A stretch of DNA of 35,613 nucleotides from a virus: IMG/VR virus record IMGVR_UViG_3300025115_000035, positions 1 through 35,613 of that record; one strand, 5' to 3'. Positions 16,360 to 25,189 of this stretch are shown in pieces (the first letter of the stretch is position 1; every line of letters begins with the position of its first letter). The notes beneath the pieces are model-generated. The model was not told the origin of the DNA. It saw only the letters and a program-made list of their open reading frames with translations, and did not search any database. The translations under genes were made by a program, and so were the position numbers.

Positions 16360-16703
16360 GTAAGTTCGACTATGCACCCATGCGCAGGTTCTTCCTGGGT
16401 GCCATGGGTTATTCGCCCCGGAGGTTCGGCCGTTCACGTATAGGCGATCTGCTCGATGCCATGCAGGGTTATAACGAGGCAGAGGCCGAAAGGGTGAAGA
16501 TGCTCATAGGGGTTATACGGAGAGCGACAACGCTGCTCTGGAACACCCAGGTGGGCTCCGACGACAGGCGGACAGCCGAGGAGCTCTGGCCGCTTCCCTG
16601 GGATAAGGATACGGGCCGCCTGCTGGTGATTGACGATAACGAGATGCACAGGGTTATCGAGGCACAGAAGAAATTTTTAACAGACACATACCCGGTTAAC
16701 TGA
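15994..16703 (+). CDS. Tail assembly chaperone, long form by -1 frameshift (GT-like)
   Basis: The zero frame reads CAA AAA AAA AGC across the nine-A run. Slipping back one base there enters a frame with no stop from 16296 to 16703, passing through KPAPGQPAESPSQVDPVDDELSKFDYAP into MRRFFLGAMGYSPRRFG. The product would be about 236 residues, 101 from the first frame. The downstream part (helical, DLLDAMQGYNEAEAERVKMLIGVIRRATTL) has its own ATG at 16380 but no evident ribosome site. This is the classic G/GT arrangement directly before the tape measure gene. Confidence 0.82.
16289..16297 (+). promoter_or_regulatory. Slippery run for programmed -1 frameshift
   Basis: Nine consecutive A give the heptamer A AAA AAA in the zero frame of the chaperone gene, with a GC-rich stretch (GCCCGCCCCCGG) immediately after it that may add a pause. 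Lys-tRNAs can re-pair after a one-base slip. The position, 60 bases before the zero-frame stop, is as expected. Confidence 0.8.
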
Positions 16704-16704
16704 C

Positions 16705-18264
16705 ATGGGAACCATAATCAGCAATCTGAAAGCCCGTTTCGGGGTTGACACTGCCGACTTTCGGAAAGGACTGAAAGACGGCGAGAAAGCTCTTACCGAC
16801 TTTAAAGAAGCCGGAAGCAGCCAGATTGCCGATTTTGCCAGCCTGTTCGGAATAAACATGTCTGCCGTAAGCGGTGCTCTCAGTACTGTTGGCAAGGCTC
16901 TCAATTATGTAGGGCAGAGCTTTAAAGCAGCTAAAACCGGCGGCGATGCTTTTGCAATAAGCATGAAAGGAGTGCGCGCGGCAATGATGGCTACCGGCAT
17001 AGGTGCCCTTATTGTTGCGCTGGGATCTCTTATTGCATATTTCAGGGAAACAGAGATAGGAGCAAAGCAGCTGGCCAGCGGAATGAGCCAGGTGAAAGCC
17101 GTATGGGAATCGGTTAAGGACAGGTTTGCATCGTTCGGTTCGAGTATCGTTAATGCCTTCACTGGCAACTGGGCAATGGCATGGGAGGATCTGAAAAGAG
17201 TATTTGATGATCTTGGTAAGCGGGAGAAGGAAGCCGGCTTCAGGGCAAAAGAAACAGCACAGCTCATTTACGATCTTACCAGGCAGGAAAGGCAGCTCAG
17301 TGTTACCAAATCGGAACAGCTTGTTCTTATAGACCAGCTTAGGCTTAAAAGCCGCGACCTGGAGCTTACCGCTCAGGAACGACTCGATGCCCTTACCCGT
17401 GCAGCAGAGATTGAGAAGAGATTTAACAAAGAAGCTATTGACATTGCCTCGCAGCGTATCCTTATTGCTCAGGCTAATCTTCAGAACGACCAGGACGACG
17501 AGGAACTGAAGAACGCACTTGCCCAGGCATATGTTGAATATAACCAGACGCTCAGTGAATCGATTCAGTTCGAGTACAGCCTTACCAGCCAGAAGAATGC
17601 ACTTATAAAGGAGATCCGCGCACAGCTCGAAGCGCAGAAGGAACTTAACCAGGCATCTAAGATATCGGGTACTGAGGATTTGCCGGGAGTAGCAATTGAT
17701 GCTGCCAGCCTTGTAAACATGTCATCATGGCAGGGTCCAATAGCAGGCATGAGAGAAATAAGCCAGGCTGCCATCGATATGGGTGAGACGGTTAACGACT
17801 CCCTCCGCAGCATGGTTGCCGGCATGGGCGAGTGGTTCGGGGCATTTGCTTCGGGTATGGCCACGGTGCGCGATGGCAGGCAGATGGTTGGCAATGCCCT
17901 TGGCGACATGCTTATTACCCTGGGGCGCGTGGCAATAAACACGGGCATAGGAATAGAGGCAATTAAGAAAGCTTTCGCCAGCCTGGGAGGCATAGGGGCC
18001 ATAGCTGCCGGAACGGCCCTCATAGCTTTCGGATCGTCGATTAAAGGATCCATAGCATCCATTAACCAGAGCCGTACATCGGCAATGGAAGGCACATCGA
18101 TCCCCGGAAGCGCGGGAAGCATACGATATGCAGCTCCCACAACACTGGCATCGGCCGGTAACGGAACACTGAAGATCGAAGGAACAGCAAGGCTGGTGCT
18201 TTCGGGTGCCGACCTGCTGGCATTGCTCAATAACGAAAATACAAGGATAAGCATAGTTACCTGA
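16705..18264 (+). CDS. Tape measure protein
   Basis: 519 residues, helical with long coiled-coil regions (about 160-320) and hydrophobic Gly/Ala-rich segments at about 95-115 (VRAAMMATGIGALIVALGSLIAYF) and near 415-445 (LGGIGAIAAGTALIAFGS), typical for tape measure proteins that span the tail lumen. The N-terminal LKARFGVDTADFRKGLKDGEKALTDFKE is the usual start. By the common rule of about 0.15 nm per residue, a tail of roughly 75-80 nm is expected, short for a siphovirus. It follows the chaperone pair by one base. Confidence 0.9.
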   Translation: MGTIISNLKARFGVDTADFRKGLKDGEKALTDFKEAGSSQIADFASLFGINMSAVSGALSTVGKALNYVGQSFKAAKTGGDAFAISMKGVRAAMMATGIGALIVALGSLIAYFRETEIGAKQLASGMSQVKAVWESVKDRFASFGSSIVNAFTGNWAMAWEDLKRVFDDLGKREKEAGFRAKETAQLIYDLTRQERQLSVTKSEQLVLIDQLRLKSRDLELTAQERLDALTRAAEIEKRFNKEAIDIASQRILIAQANLQNDQDDEELKNALAQAYVEYNQTLSESIQFEYSLTSQKNALIKEIRAQLEAQKELNQASKISGTEDLPGVAIDAASLVNMSSWQGPIAGMREISQAAIDMGETVNDSLRSMVAGMGEWFGAFASGMATVRDGRQMVGNALGDMLITLGRVAINTGIGIEAIKKAFASLGGIGAIAAGTALIAFGSSIKGSIASINQSRTSAMEGTSIPGSAGSIRYAAPTTLASAGNGTLKIEGTARLVLSGADLLALLNNENTRISIVT

Positions 18265-20399
18265 TGGCATACGGCACCAAATACACTCTTTATATGACAT
18301 CGTCGCAATCTGCCGATGTGTATAAGGTATTGCTTAAAAAGAACGGGTACGAAGGGGAAGAGGTCAGCCGTAACGTTCCGTTCTCGCCGTTCATTCCTAA
18401 GAAAGACAAGGCGGCATATGTTCGCGGAACATCTCTGCTTATGCGTATAAGAGAAGAGGTCGACTTCGAGTTTCTCGAGTTCTATACCAACGATCCGCGC
18501 GAATGGCTTGTTGAGTATTACAAAAACGACGTGCTGATATGGACCGGTTACATAGTGCCCCAGCAGTACCAGGCACCGTACAAGACTGCACCGAACAACA
18601 TAACCATACTGGCAACCGACGGGCTCGGCCTGCTGAAAAACGAATCGTTTACCCTTACTGGGCGTAACAGCGAGCTTACAACAGTAAGGCACTGTATCGA
18701 CAAGATAGCCCTTAACCTGGGCTATGCCATAGCAATAAGCATGAGGCCAAAGGGGCAGGCGACAGACAGGGCTGTTCTCGCGCAGGTTTATTCCGATGCA
18801 GAGATATATGAGAATAAGAACTGTTACGAGGTTCTCGAAGACATACTGAAAAAGTACGATGCCGATATTACCCAGGTTAACGGACTCTGGCATATAATAA
18901 GAAGCCTCGACCGAAAAACCGACCGCATGCTCTATACTTACGACGGTACTTACGAAGATACTGAATCGGGTCCTGTAACATATTACCTGATGACATCGCT
19001 TGCGCAGGCAACATCGTGCAGGCCCGTGGGTATGCTGAACCATACACTGGTTCCCGGGGGCAAACAGGTAACAATAAAACACGACTTCGGCAGAAAAGAT
19101 ACTTTGCTGAGTAACGGCAACTTTGTCGATTACTCTTCGTCTATGTTCGTCGACTGGACCAAGACTGGTGCTTCGTTCAATGTTTACCAGCGCGATCTCG
19201 ACGGCAAAAAATATGCTTTTCTCGACAGCAACCATGCCTCCGACAAGTATATTGAGCAGAGCGTGCCGATAGAAAATGTTGCCGATCAGTACTTTGTGGT
19301 ATCCATTCTTGTAGCTGCCTTTGGTTACGAGATATACGGAGGCCTGTGGAAAAGCCTGCCGGTCAATATACGCATGGACATATGGGTTGAAGACGGTTCG
19401 CATACCTATTACCTGAAGAAAGAGAATGTGTGGGGTGCCGACGGGGTAACTAATACCCTTACTTACTCAACCACATCGTCGATAGGTGCACCGAACTTTA
19501 ATGAGGTAAAGATAATTACCGACGAAATTCCCATAAGCTCGGGTAACCTGCACGTAAGGCTGTATGCCACAAAAATGACCATCTTCGGCGACAGGTATTA
19601 CCTGGGCTGTGCCTTTGCCGACTGCTTCCTCTATTTCCTTAACAACGGGCAGAAGTATCCTTCGAGCGTATCTACGGCGTGCGCGTTCGACAACTCAAAG
19701 GAACCGAATATACTTCCCGATATAACCCTGCTTGCAGGCAACGCACCCGACCTGGCGAACGCAGGCTACCTTTACCGCAATATACTGAGAATATCGGACG
19801 GCACACCGATAACAGACTGGAACATCGACGGCGACGGAACCGATTACACCCTTACCCAGCTTATGGCAAAAACACTGGCAAGCAATAACCGTGTTGCCAG
19901 GCAGAAGCTTACAGGTACAGTGAGGGGCGCATCGCTGGCTTTCGACTCGATAATTAAGCATGAATATAACTCCGACCGCGAGTTTGAGATAACGGAATGC
20001 GAGCACGATCCTTTTCTCGAAACATATAATGTTGTTTTTGAGGAACTGCTTGCATGGAGCAGCGAAACGGTAACGTATACCGAAACAAGCTCGCTCGGAT
20101 CTTCAGCATCTACCCGCGGCGACGATGAAGGATCCTCTACGGTTATAATAATGACCGGCGACGACATACTCAACAAGCTGCTCGAGGTCGATGGCGACGG
20201 ATCGGGCCTCGATGCCGACCTGCTCGACGGCGAACATGGTAGTTATTATGCTCCCATTGAAGATCCTGTTTTTCAGGGGGTGGTTAAGGCCGACCACATT
20301 GGAGAAGCAACCGAGGATCACAATGTTGAGTTTGATAACCCGGTAAAAGTTAATGGCAATATTGAATCAACAGGCGATATAATAGCATATGTAAGCTGA
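18264..20399 (+). CDS. Large tail-tip protein with fibre-type end
   Basis: 711 residues, the first large gene after the tape measure, where distal tail or baseplate-hub proteins are encoded. The N-terminal 200 residues (beta-rich, with DPREWLVEYYKNDVLIWTGYIVPQQYQAPYK) look like a baseplate/tail-tip domain; the middle is beta-rich. The last 70 residues carry SGLDADLLDGEHGSYYAP, a motif common at the junction of tail proteins and fibres. The ATG overlaps the tape measure stop. Exact role (hub, adsorption or both) is inferred from position. Confidence 0.72.
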   Translation: MAYGTKYTLYMTSSQSADVYKVLLKKNGYEGEEVSRNVPFSPFIPKKDKAAYVRGTSLLMRIREEVDFEFLEFYTNDPREWLVEYYKNDVLIWTGYIVPQQYQAPYKTAPNNITILATDGLGLLKNESFTLTGRNSELTTVRHCIDKIALNLGYAIAISMRPKGQATDRAVLAQVYSDAEIYENKNCYEVLEDILKKYDADITQVNGLWHIIRSLDRKTDRMLYTYDGTYEDTESGPVTYYLMTSLAQATSCRPVGMLNHTLVPGGKQVTIKHDFGRKDTLLSNGNFVDYSSSMFVDWTKTGASFNVYQRDLDGKKYAFLDSNHASDKYIEQSVPIENVADQYFVVSILVAAFGYEIYGGLWKSLPVNIRMDIWVEDGSHTYYLKKENVWGADGVTNTLTYSTTSSIGAPNFNEVKIITDEIPISSGNLHVRLYATKMTIFGDRYYLGCAFADCFLYFLNNGQKYPSSVSTACAFDNSKEPNILPDITLLAGNAPDLANAGYLYRNILRISDGTPITDWNIDGDGTDYTLTQLMAKTLASNNRVARQKLTGTVRGASLAFDSIIKHEYNSDREFEITECEHDPFLETYNVVFEELLAWSSETVTYTETSSLGSSASTRGDDEGSSTVIIMTGDDILNKLLEVDGDGSGLDADLLDGEHGSYYAPIEDPVFQGVVKADHIGEATEDHNVEFDNPVKVNGNIESTGDIIAYVS

Positions 20400-21409
20400 T
20401 GGCAAAACCTATTCCGAAATACAGGGCTTACACAACAGGCGAAATGAAATCGAGATCCTATATTCCCGATGCCGGGGATATTGCTGAAAGCGGTAACCAG
20501 ATGCTTTGCTCCAATATAAAGCTCAGCGATGTTAAGAGTGTGCTCGGCCTGCCCGATAACAAGCTTTCGGTTCTGTGCGCAGCCGGCAACCAGATGAACC
20601 TTTGGAGCTGCTTCTCTCCGGTTGTAAGAAGCATAAACAGCCAGGAGATAGTTAACAGCATGCCTGTTAATAATTTCAGCCTGGGAAGCTGGGCAGGGTA
20701 TAATCACGAGGCCGTAACACCCAGCCGCGATTATGTTCAGACATCGGCAACGGCAACAGAGGGGAACAGCTTTGAGATTGCAGCAAATATAACAATAGGC
20801 GAAGTAAATTTCGAACCGCTTAATATATACGGACTCGCACTTGCAATATATGACGGAGTAAGCTTTGTGGCTGCCGATGTTGTTGATATGAGCACCCTTA
20901 AAGACGGGGCGGAGCTTACTGTTACATGCCCCGGGGTATCGTCGGACAAGTCGTACACAGGTAAGTTCTATTTTATAAACGATGCGGAATCGTTCAGTGA
21001 AGGATCTATTATTGCAAAGGTGCCCAACTGTGCCGACTTTACTATAGCCGTTACCGTTCTGCAGGCAAACTATATAACGGTGTCTGCCGAGGGGTTCCTG
21101 AAAGATTCCGACGATCAGCCCCTTACTGCCGACGACTGTTCGTTCAGCTCGGTTAACGGCACCTTCGGCTTCCCGACTATATACAGGGGAACGGGCGATG
21201 CGGATATATCGATTTACGTAAGGCTTGTTCACCAGGTCGACGGAGAGCAGGATGTTGTTTACATACTGGGCCCGGGAGGATCGTATACCGCCAACGACAG
21301 GATACCGGGCGATACGCTTGAGTTTTCGAGTGAGGGGGGCAGCGATCCCGGTCCGCCTTATTCAAGCTACGGGTGGAGATGGGAATTTTTGGTTGAAACA
21401 TCGAGTTAA
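20399..21409 (+). CDS. Putative minor tail / fibre protein
   Basis: 336 residues, beta-rich, Ser/Asp/Gly/Tyr-rich, without signal peptide. It starts in the stop codon of the large tail-tip gene, so the two are coupled. The N-terminus (IPKYRAYTTGEMKSRSYIPDAGD) seems structural; the C-terminus ends in a GSDPGPPYSSYGWRWEFLVETSS tail. No family recognised. Its position suggests a virion protein of the tail tip. Confidence 0.6.
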   Translation: MAKPIPKYRAYTTGEMKSRSYIPDAGDIAESGNQMLCSNIKLSDVKSVLGLPDNKLSVLCAAGNQMNLWSCFSPVVRSINSQEIVNSMPVNNFSLGSWAGYNHEAVTPSRDYVQTSATATEGNSFEIAANITIGEVNFEPLNIYGLALAIYDGVSFVAADVVDMSTLKDGAELTVTCPGVSSDKSYTGKFYFINDAESFSEGSIIAKVPNCADFTIAVTVLQANYITVSAEGFLKDSDDQPLTADDCSFSSVNGTFGFPTIYRGTGDADISIYVRLVHQVDGEQDVVYILGPGGSYTANDRIPGDTLEFSSEGGSDPGPPYSSYGWRWEFLVETSS

Positions 21410-21427
21410 TAATTTAAATATAAAGCT

Positions 21428-21589
21428 ATGTTACCAGATCTGTTAGTACTCGCGTTCCTGCTGGCCATGTTTGGCGCAGCATTGTATTTCTACCGCCGCT
21501 GCCGGAAAAGCAATAAGCCCGGAACAGGAGGCGGAACTATACCACAGGTGCCTGATTCGGACGATAACATTAACAACAAAGACCAGTAA
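21428..21589 (+). CDS. Small membrane protein (53 residues)
   Basis: One transmembrane segment at about residues 4-21 (DLLVLAFLLAMFGAALYFY-like), then a basic stop-transfer (RRCRKSNK) and a polar, Gly/Asp/Asn-rich tail. The ATG follows an AT-rich leader typical of this genome. No family recognised; a membrane-anchored accessory or lysis-related peptide is possible. Confidence 0.6.
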   Translation: MLPDLLVLAFLLAMFGAALYFYRRCRKSNKPGTGGGTIPQVPDSDDNINNKDQ

Positions 21590-21611
21590 TGCCAATCAGG
21601 GTAGTTATAGG

Positions 21612-22691
21612 ATGAAGATAAGCATAATAACCCCAACCAATAACCCGGTTTACCTTAAACAGCTCGAGGAAACCGTGCTTGCCCAGACCTACCAGGACTG
21701 GGAGTGGGTTATCCTTTTAAATAACGGGGCGCATTACCAGGGATCTGACGATCCGCGTATCAGGGTAAAGCATTACCCCGGCACATGCCGCGCGGTAGGC
21801 AGGCTTAAAAAAGCTGCAAGCGACATATGTACCGGAGAAGTTATTGCAGAGGTCGATCACGACGATATGATTACTCCCGACTGCCTTCAGAAACTTGCCG
21901 AAGCTTTCGCGGATCCCGAAGTGGGGTTTGCCTATTCCGATAATGCAAAGCTGCTCGAGAACGCTGTGTTTACCCCGTACCTGCGCGAAGCAGGGTGGGA
22001 ATACAAGTTCTTTGAATGGAAGGGGCAGAAGCTCTATTCAATGATATGCCAGCCCCTGTATCCCGGCAGGCTGGGTTATATATGGTTTGCACCTGACCAT
22101 ATACGTGCATGGAGCAAAAGTGTTTACGACAGCATAGGAGGGCATAACGAAGAGATGGAGATATGCGACGACCAGGAGCTGATGCACCGCCTTTATATGG
22201 CAACCAGGTTCAGATACATACCCGAAGTTCTTTACATATACAGAATAAGCGGGCATAACACCTGGATGAAACGCGACACGGAGATACAGGAGCTGAACAT
22301 GCGCCTTTACGACAGGCATATAAACAACCTGGCAGAAAGGTTCGCGGAGATAAACGGCCTCGAAATAATAGATCTCGAAGACTATGTTACCGCAGATCCG
22401 TGTATCGACTGCAATGATGATAAAGCCGGAGTAGTGTATGCCTATGGTATAATAGACAAGGCTTTTAACCGCGATGCCCTGATGAAGGAGATCCACAGGG
22501 TGCTGGCCCCGGGAGGCCTGTTGATAAGCGAAAGCAAAGGGGGCGAGCATATGAACGAAGGCTGGTTCCGCAAATATACCGATCCGGCATCGGCCAGGAG
22601 GGCAGGCAATAATAACCTGTTCCGCAGGTGCCGTATCGGAACACGGATGAATATAATAACAGCACACCTCGAAAAACTACCAAACATATAA
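21612..22691 (+). CDS. Glycosyltransferase with methyltransferase-like C-terminus
   Basis: 359 residues from the ATG at 21612; a longer frame back to a TTG at 21471 overlaps the small membrane gene and is unlikely. The first 240 residues are a GT2-type glycosyltransferase: KISIITPTNNP start, a DHDD motif at 82-85, and GGHNEEMEICDDQELMHRL as acceptor/catalytic segment. The last 80 residues include MKEIHRVLAPGGLLISES, typical for the second half of class I SAM methyltransferases, but the glycine-rich SAM site is missing. Set among tail genes, it may glycosylate a virion or host surface component. Confidence 0.8.
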   Translation: MKISIITPTNNPVYLKQLEETVLAQTYQDWEWVILLNNGAHYQGSDDPRIRVKHYPGTCRAVGRLKKAASDICTGEVIAEVDHDDMITPDCLQKLAEAFADPEVGFAYSDNAKLLENAVFTPYLREAGWEYKFFEWKGQKLYSMICQPLYPGRLGYIWFAPDHIRAWSKSVYDSIGGHNEEMEICDDQELMHRLYMATRFRYIPEVLYIYRISGHNTWMKRDTEIQELNMRLYDRHINNLAERFAEINGLEIIDLEDYVTADPCIDCNDDKAGVVYAYGIIDKAFNRDALMKEIHRVLAPGGLLISESKGGEHMNEGWFRKYTDPASARRAGNNNLFRRCRIGTRMNIITAHLEKLPNI

Positions 22692-22694
22692 GCC

Positions 22695-24320
22695 ATGATA
22701 ACACACAGGGAAACAGGTTATTTCACTCAGCTGCCAGGTGGCGGCAGGGCTGTAATTAAAAAAGGTCCGCGGATAATGCGGCTGAAGAAACGCCGCCGCA
22801 GAACCGGAGGCTTCTCGGATATCGTAATATCAGCAACGGTTGAAAATGCAGCTCCGGCAAATGTGGTATTGACGTTTCCTACGGGCAAGCCTGCTCTGGT
22901 AGCTTCTGATTTTAGTATAGCAGGCAAGACAATCACTAATGCCAGTTGGACGGGAGGAGTACTAACATTAACCGTATCAGTTGCTTTTGAATATGGCGAT
23001 ACTCCGGTAGTTACTTTTACAAGAACTGGTCAGACGGCTAATGTTACAAACAATGTATTGTACACTATGCAACTGGATTCAACAGGTACAGGTGCGGGTG
23101 TGAGTACATTAAGAATGACCGTATCTTCTAATATAGTCGTTACAATGGTTTCAGGCAGTGCTAAATTTTATACTAACTCAGGAGGCACTGATAATGAATC
23201 ATCAACATGGAATCTAAATAGTGGTGCAGAAAGGACTATTTATTTAAAAGCACCTTCGGGTAGTTCGGTGATGCAATTTTCAAATGCGAGTAAGTTAACC
23301 AAGTTAGGATCATCTGCTAATGATGGTTGGACATCATCAACGAATGCTGCTAAGTTAACAGCTAAGTTTACGTCTCTCGGACTTACTGAATTAAGTATAA
23401 CAGGGACTTCTGTTATCACAGGTGCATTACCAACAGGGTTGACTTATCTGCGTTTGTATGGATCTTTAATAGAATGGACATATACAGGCGCTTTGCCTGC
23501 AGGGTTGACTTGGCTGCGTTTAGATGGGGCTTCAATATCATGGACATATAATGGTGCATTGCCTACAGTGTTGACTTCTTTGTATTTGAATGGAAATTCA
23601 ATAGCATGGACATACACAGGTGCTTTGCCTGCAGGGTTGACTTGGCTGCGTTTAGATGGGGCTTCAATATCATGGACATATAATGGTGCTTTGCCTACAG
23701 GGTTGACTCTTCTGTATATGGGTGGAAATTCAATAGCATGGACATATACAGGTGCATTACCTGTCGGTCTGACTTATGTGTTTATGTCTGGAGCTTCAAT
23801 ATCATGGACATATAATGGTGCATTGCCTACAGTGTTGATTACTTTGTTGCTGTCTGGAGCTTCGATAGCATGGACATATAATGGTGCTTTGCCTACAGGG
23901 TTGACTTATCTGTGGCTGTATGGAGCTTCAATATCATGGACATATAATGGTGCATTGCCTACAGTGTTGACTTCTTTGTATTTGAATGGAAATTCAATAG
24001 CATGGACATATAATGGTGCTTTGCCTACCGGGTTGACTTATTTGCTTTTGAGTGGGGCTTCAATAGCATGGACAGGGTTGGATATAGGTAATAACGGAAA
24101 TATTGGTACATTTAATTTAGCAAATTACCGAATCGCTAAGATGTCATCAGCAGACATGGTTACTTTATTAACGCAGATGACAGGTAGAACAGGCACGCTT
24201 CCTGCAACGGTGACAATTAATGATTATGCTGATTATGCTTCACCGCCATCAGAGGTGACGGATGCTGTTGATGCTTTAAAGGCCGCTAAATCGATTACAA
24301 CAGTAAATTTGGGTAGCTAA
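22695..24320 (+). CDS. Fibre-like protein with ten LRR-type repeats
   Basis: 541 residues. Residues 1-40 are basic (LKKRRRRTGG) and may be the attachment part; residues 45-120 form an Ig-like beta region (VENAAPANVVLTF ... DFSIAG). A middle beta domain follows (residues about 120-240). Residues 242-459 are ten repeats of 22 residues with the pattern LPxGLTxLxLxGxSIxW, resembling leucine-rich repeats. The C-terminal 80 residues cap it. It has no signal peptide. The AT-rich codon use differs from the flanking tail genes, which suggests acquisition from elsewhere. A receptor-binding role is an inference from context. Confidence 0.7.
   Translation: MITHRETGYFTQLPGGGRAVIKKGPRIMRLKKRRRRTGGFSDIVISATVENAAPANVVLTFPTGKPALVASDFSIAGKTITNASWTGGVLTLTVSVAFEYGDTPVVTFTRTGQTANVTNNVLYTMQLDSTGTGAGVSTLRMTVSSNIVVTMVSGSAKFYTNSGGTDNESSTWNLNSGAERTIYLKAPSGSSVMQFSNASKLTKLGSSANDGWTSSTNAAKLTAKFTSLGLTELSITGTSVITGALPTGLTYLRLYGSLIEWTYTGALPAGLTWLRLDGASISWTYNGALPTVLTSLYLNGNSIAWTYTGALPAGLTWLRLDGASISWTYNGALPTGLTLLYMGGNSIAWTYTGALPVGLTYVFMSGASISWTYNGALPTVLITLLLSGASIAWTYNGALPTGLTYLWLYGASISWTYNGALPTVLTSLYLNGNSIAWTYNGALPTGLTYLLLSGASIAWTGLDIGNNGNIGTFNLANYRIAKMSSADMVTLLTQMTGRTGTLPATVTINDYADYASPPSEVTDAVDALKAAKSITTVNLGS
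23418..24071 (+). repeat. Tandem 66-bp coding repeats (10 units)
   Basis: One 60-bp unit followed by nine 66-bp units, all in frame. Units 3 (23544-23609) and 9 (23940-24005) are identical, and the identity extends to about 86 bp with flanks. Units 2 (23478) and 4 (23610) differ at only a few bases near their start. Such near-identity implies recent duplication or recombination within the gene and gives a way for repeat number to change. Confidence 0.9.
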
Positions 24321-24345
24321 GAGGACTTAAAAAGAAAAAAGTAAT

Positions 24346-24660
24346 ATGAAACAGATATTTTGTAAAGACACCGCAATACTTATTACTGACAAAGAGGTAA
24401 TGGAAATTAATCATCCTACAACTATATATACCAATGATGATGTGATTGTAAGTGTAGGTAAAGATCGGGAAGAAGTACAAGCAACATTAACTGACGCTCA
24501 AATAAAAATAGCATTAACAAAAGCAAATGTAAGCTATGCAAAGGAAAGCAAAGATGATCTTGTTAAAAAACTCGATACATATTTAGATGAAAAAATTGAC
24601 AGCTCTGGTATTACTGCTGATGAGAAGATTGTCAGCGATATGCCAATCAAAAAGAAGTAA
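24346..24660 (+). CDS. Small protein with HeH-like C-terminal helix region
   Basis: 104 residues. The N-terminal 45 are beta-rich (QIFCKDTAILITDKEVMEINHPTTIYTNDDVIVSVG). The middle segment LTDAQIKIALTKANVSYAKESKDDLVKKLDTYLDE resembles the HeH/SAP-like helix-extended-helix motif found in small phage proteins. AT-rich like the repeat gene upstream. No further function can be given. Confidence 0.55.
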   Translation: MKQIFCKDTAILITDKEVMEINHPTTIYTNDDVIVSVGKDREEVQATLTDAQIKIALTKANVSYAKESKDDLVKKLDTYLDEKIDSSGITADEKIVSDMPIKKK

Positions 24661-24721
24661 TATATTATATATTTTACTACTGGTTTTGCCAAATGTAGTT
24701 GAGATAGATGGGGTTCAGTAT

Positions 24722-25189
24722 ATGGTATTTGAGTGCTTTAGAATAGATTGGAATATATACATGGCTAAATCAGTTAACTGGGTAGACTGGGAGGTCGTGG
24801 GGCTGATATATACGAGTTCTCTTGGATATTTTGATTATTTAACACAAGCAAATCCGAGTTTATATAAGGCTGATGATGATTATTATATAATAATCTTCAA
24901 TGGTCAGCCAGCGCAGGATCAGTTTGATTTGGGTATTCTTCATAGTAATAACGTAGAAAGTGGATGGAAAAGATTACAGGATGTACCTGTTTTATCAAGG
25001 GGAGTAACAGATCAATGGGATGATACAAGGATTGAAGGAGGGACAACGTATTATGTCCGATCATACGCAACAAACGAGACAGGGACTTCATATGGTGCTA
25101 ATGTCAGCTTCACAACGCCCGACAACAGCAAGCTGAGAAGCGCAGGGAAGGTAATAAGGTACAACGGCAAAACAGTTATATATAAATGA
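24722..25189 (+). CDS. Chimeric GH43-like fragment with FnIII-like end
   Basis: About 155 residues from the ATG at 24722. In-frame residues before it (back to about 24690, reading PNVVEIDGVQY) also look like protein of the same domain, so the true 5' end may be lost or a non-ATG start used. The first 100 residues resemble one blade pair of a five-bladed hydrolase propeller (MAKSVNWVDWEVVG, QANPSLYKADDDYYIIIFNGQ, HSNNVESGWKRL). The last 50 match the end of a fibronectin III-like domain (GTTYYVRSYATNETGTSYG) plus a basic tail. It looks like a recombined fibre remnant. Confidence 0.5.
   Translation: MVFECFRIDWNIYMAKSVNWVDWEVVGLIYTSSLGYFDYLTQANPSLYKADDDYYIIIFNGQPAQDQFDLGILHSNNVESGWKRLQDVPVLSRGVTDQWDDTRIEGGTTYYVRSYATNETGTSYGANVSFTTPDNSKLRSAGKVIRYNGKTVIYK

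Noticed and set aside
17565-19403. 612-codon open frame on the - strand
   Set aside because: It lies opposite the tape measure and tail-tip genes, has no start context or recognisable domain, and its length follows from the base composition of the real genes.
20318-21232. 304-codon frame on the - strand
   Set aside because: Opposite the 20399 tail gene; Cys/Tyr/Arg-rich composition typical of an antisense frame.
21471-21611. N-terminal extension of the tail-module glycosyltransferase from a TTG
   Set aside because: It overlaps the small membrane gene, has no domain, and the GT2 fold begins exactly at the ATG at 21612.
23418-24071. CRISPR array or diversity-generating retroelement
   Set aside because: The 66-bp units are contiguous coding repeats without spacers, and no reverse transcriptase gene is in the window.
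24587-24721. Extended start (24587) for the GH43-like fragment with an apparent hydrophobic leader
   Set aside because: The first 74 bases lie over the end of the 24346 gene in another frame, and the leader looks like an accident of AT-rich sequence.
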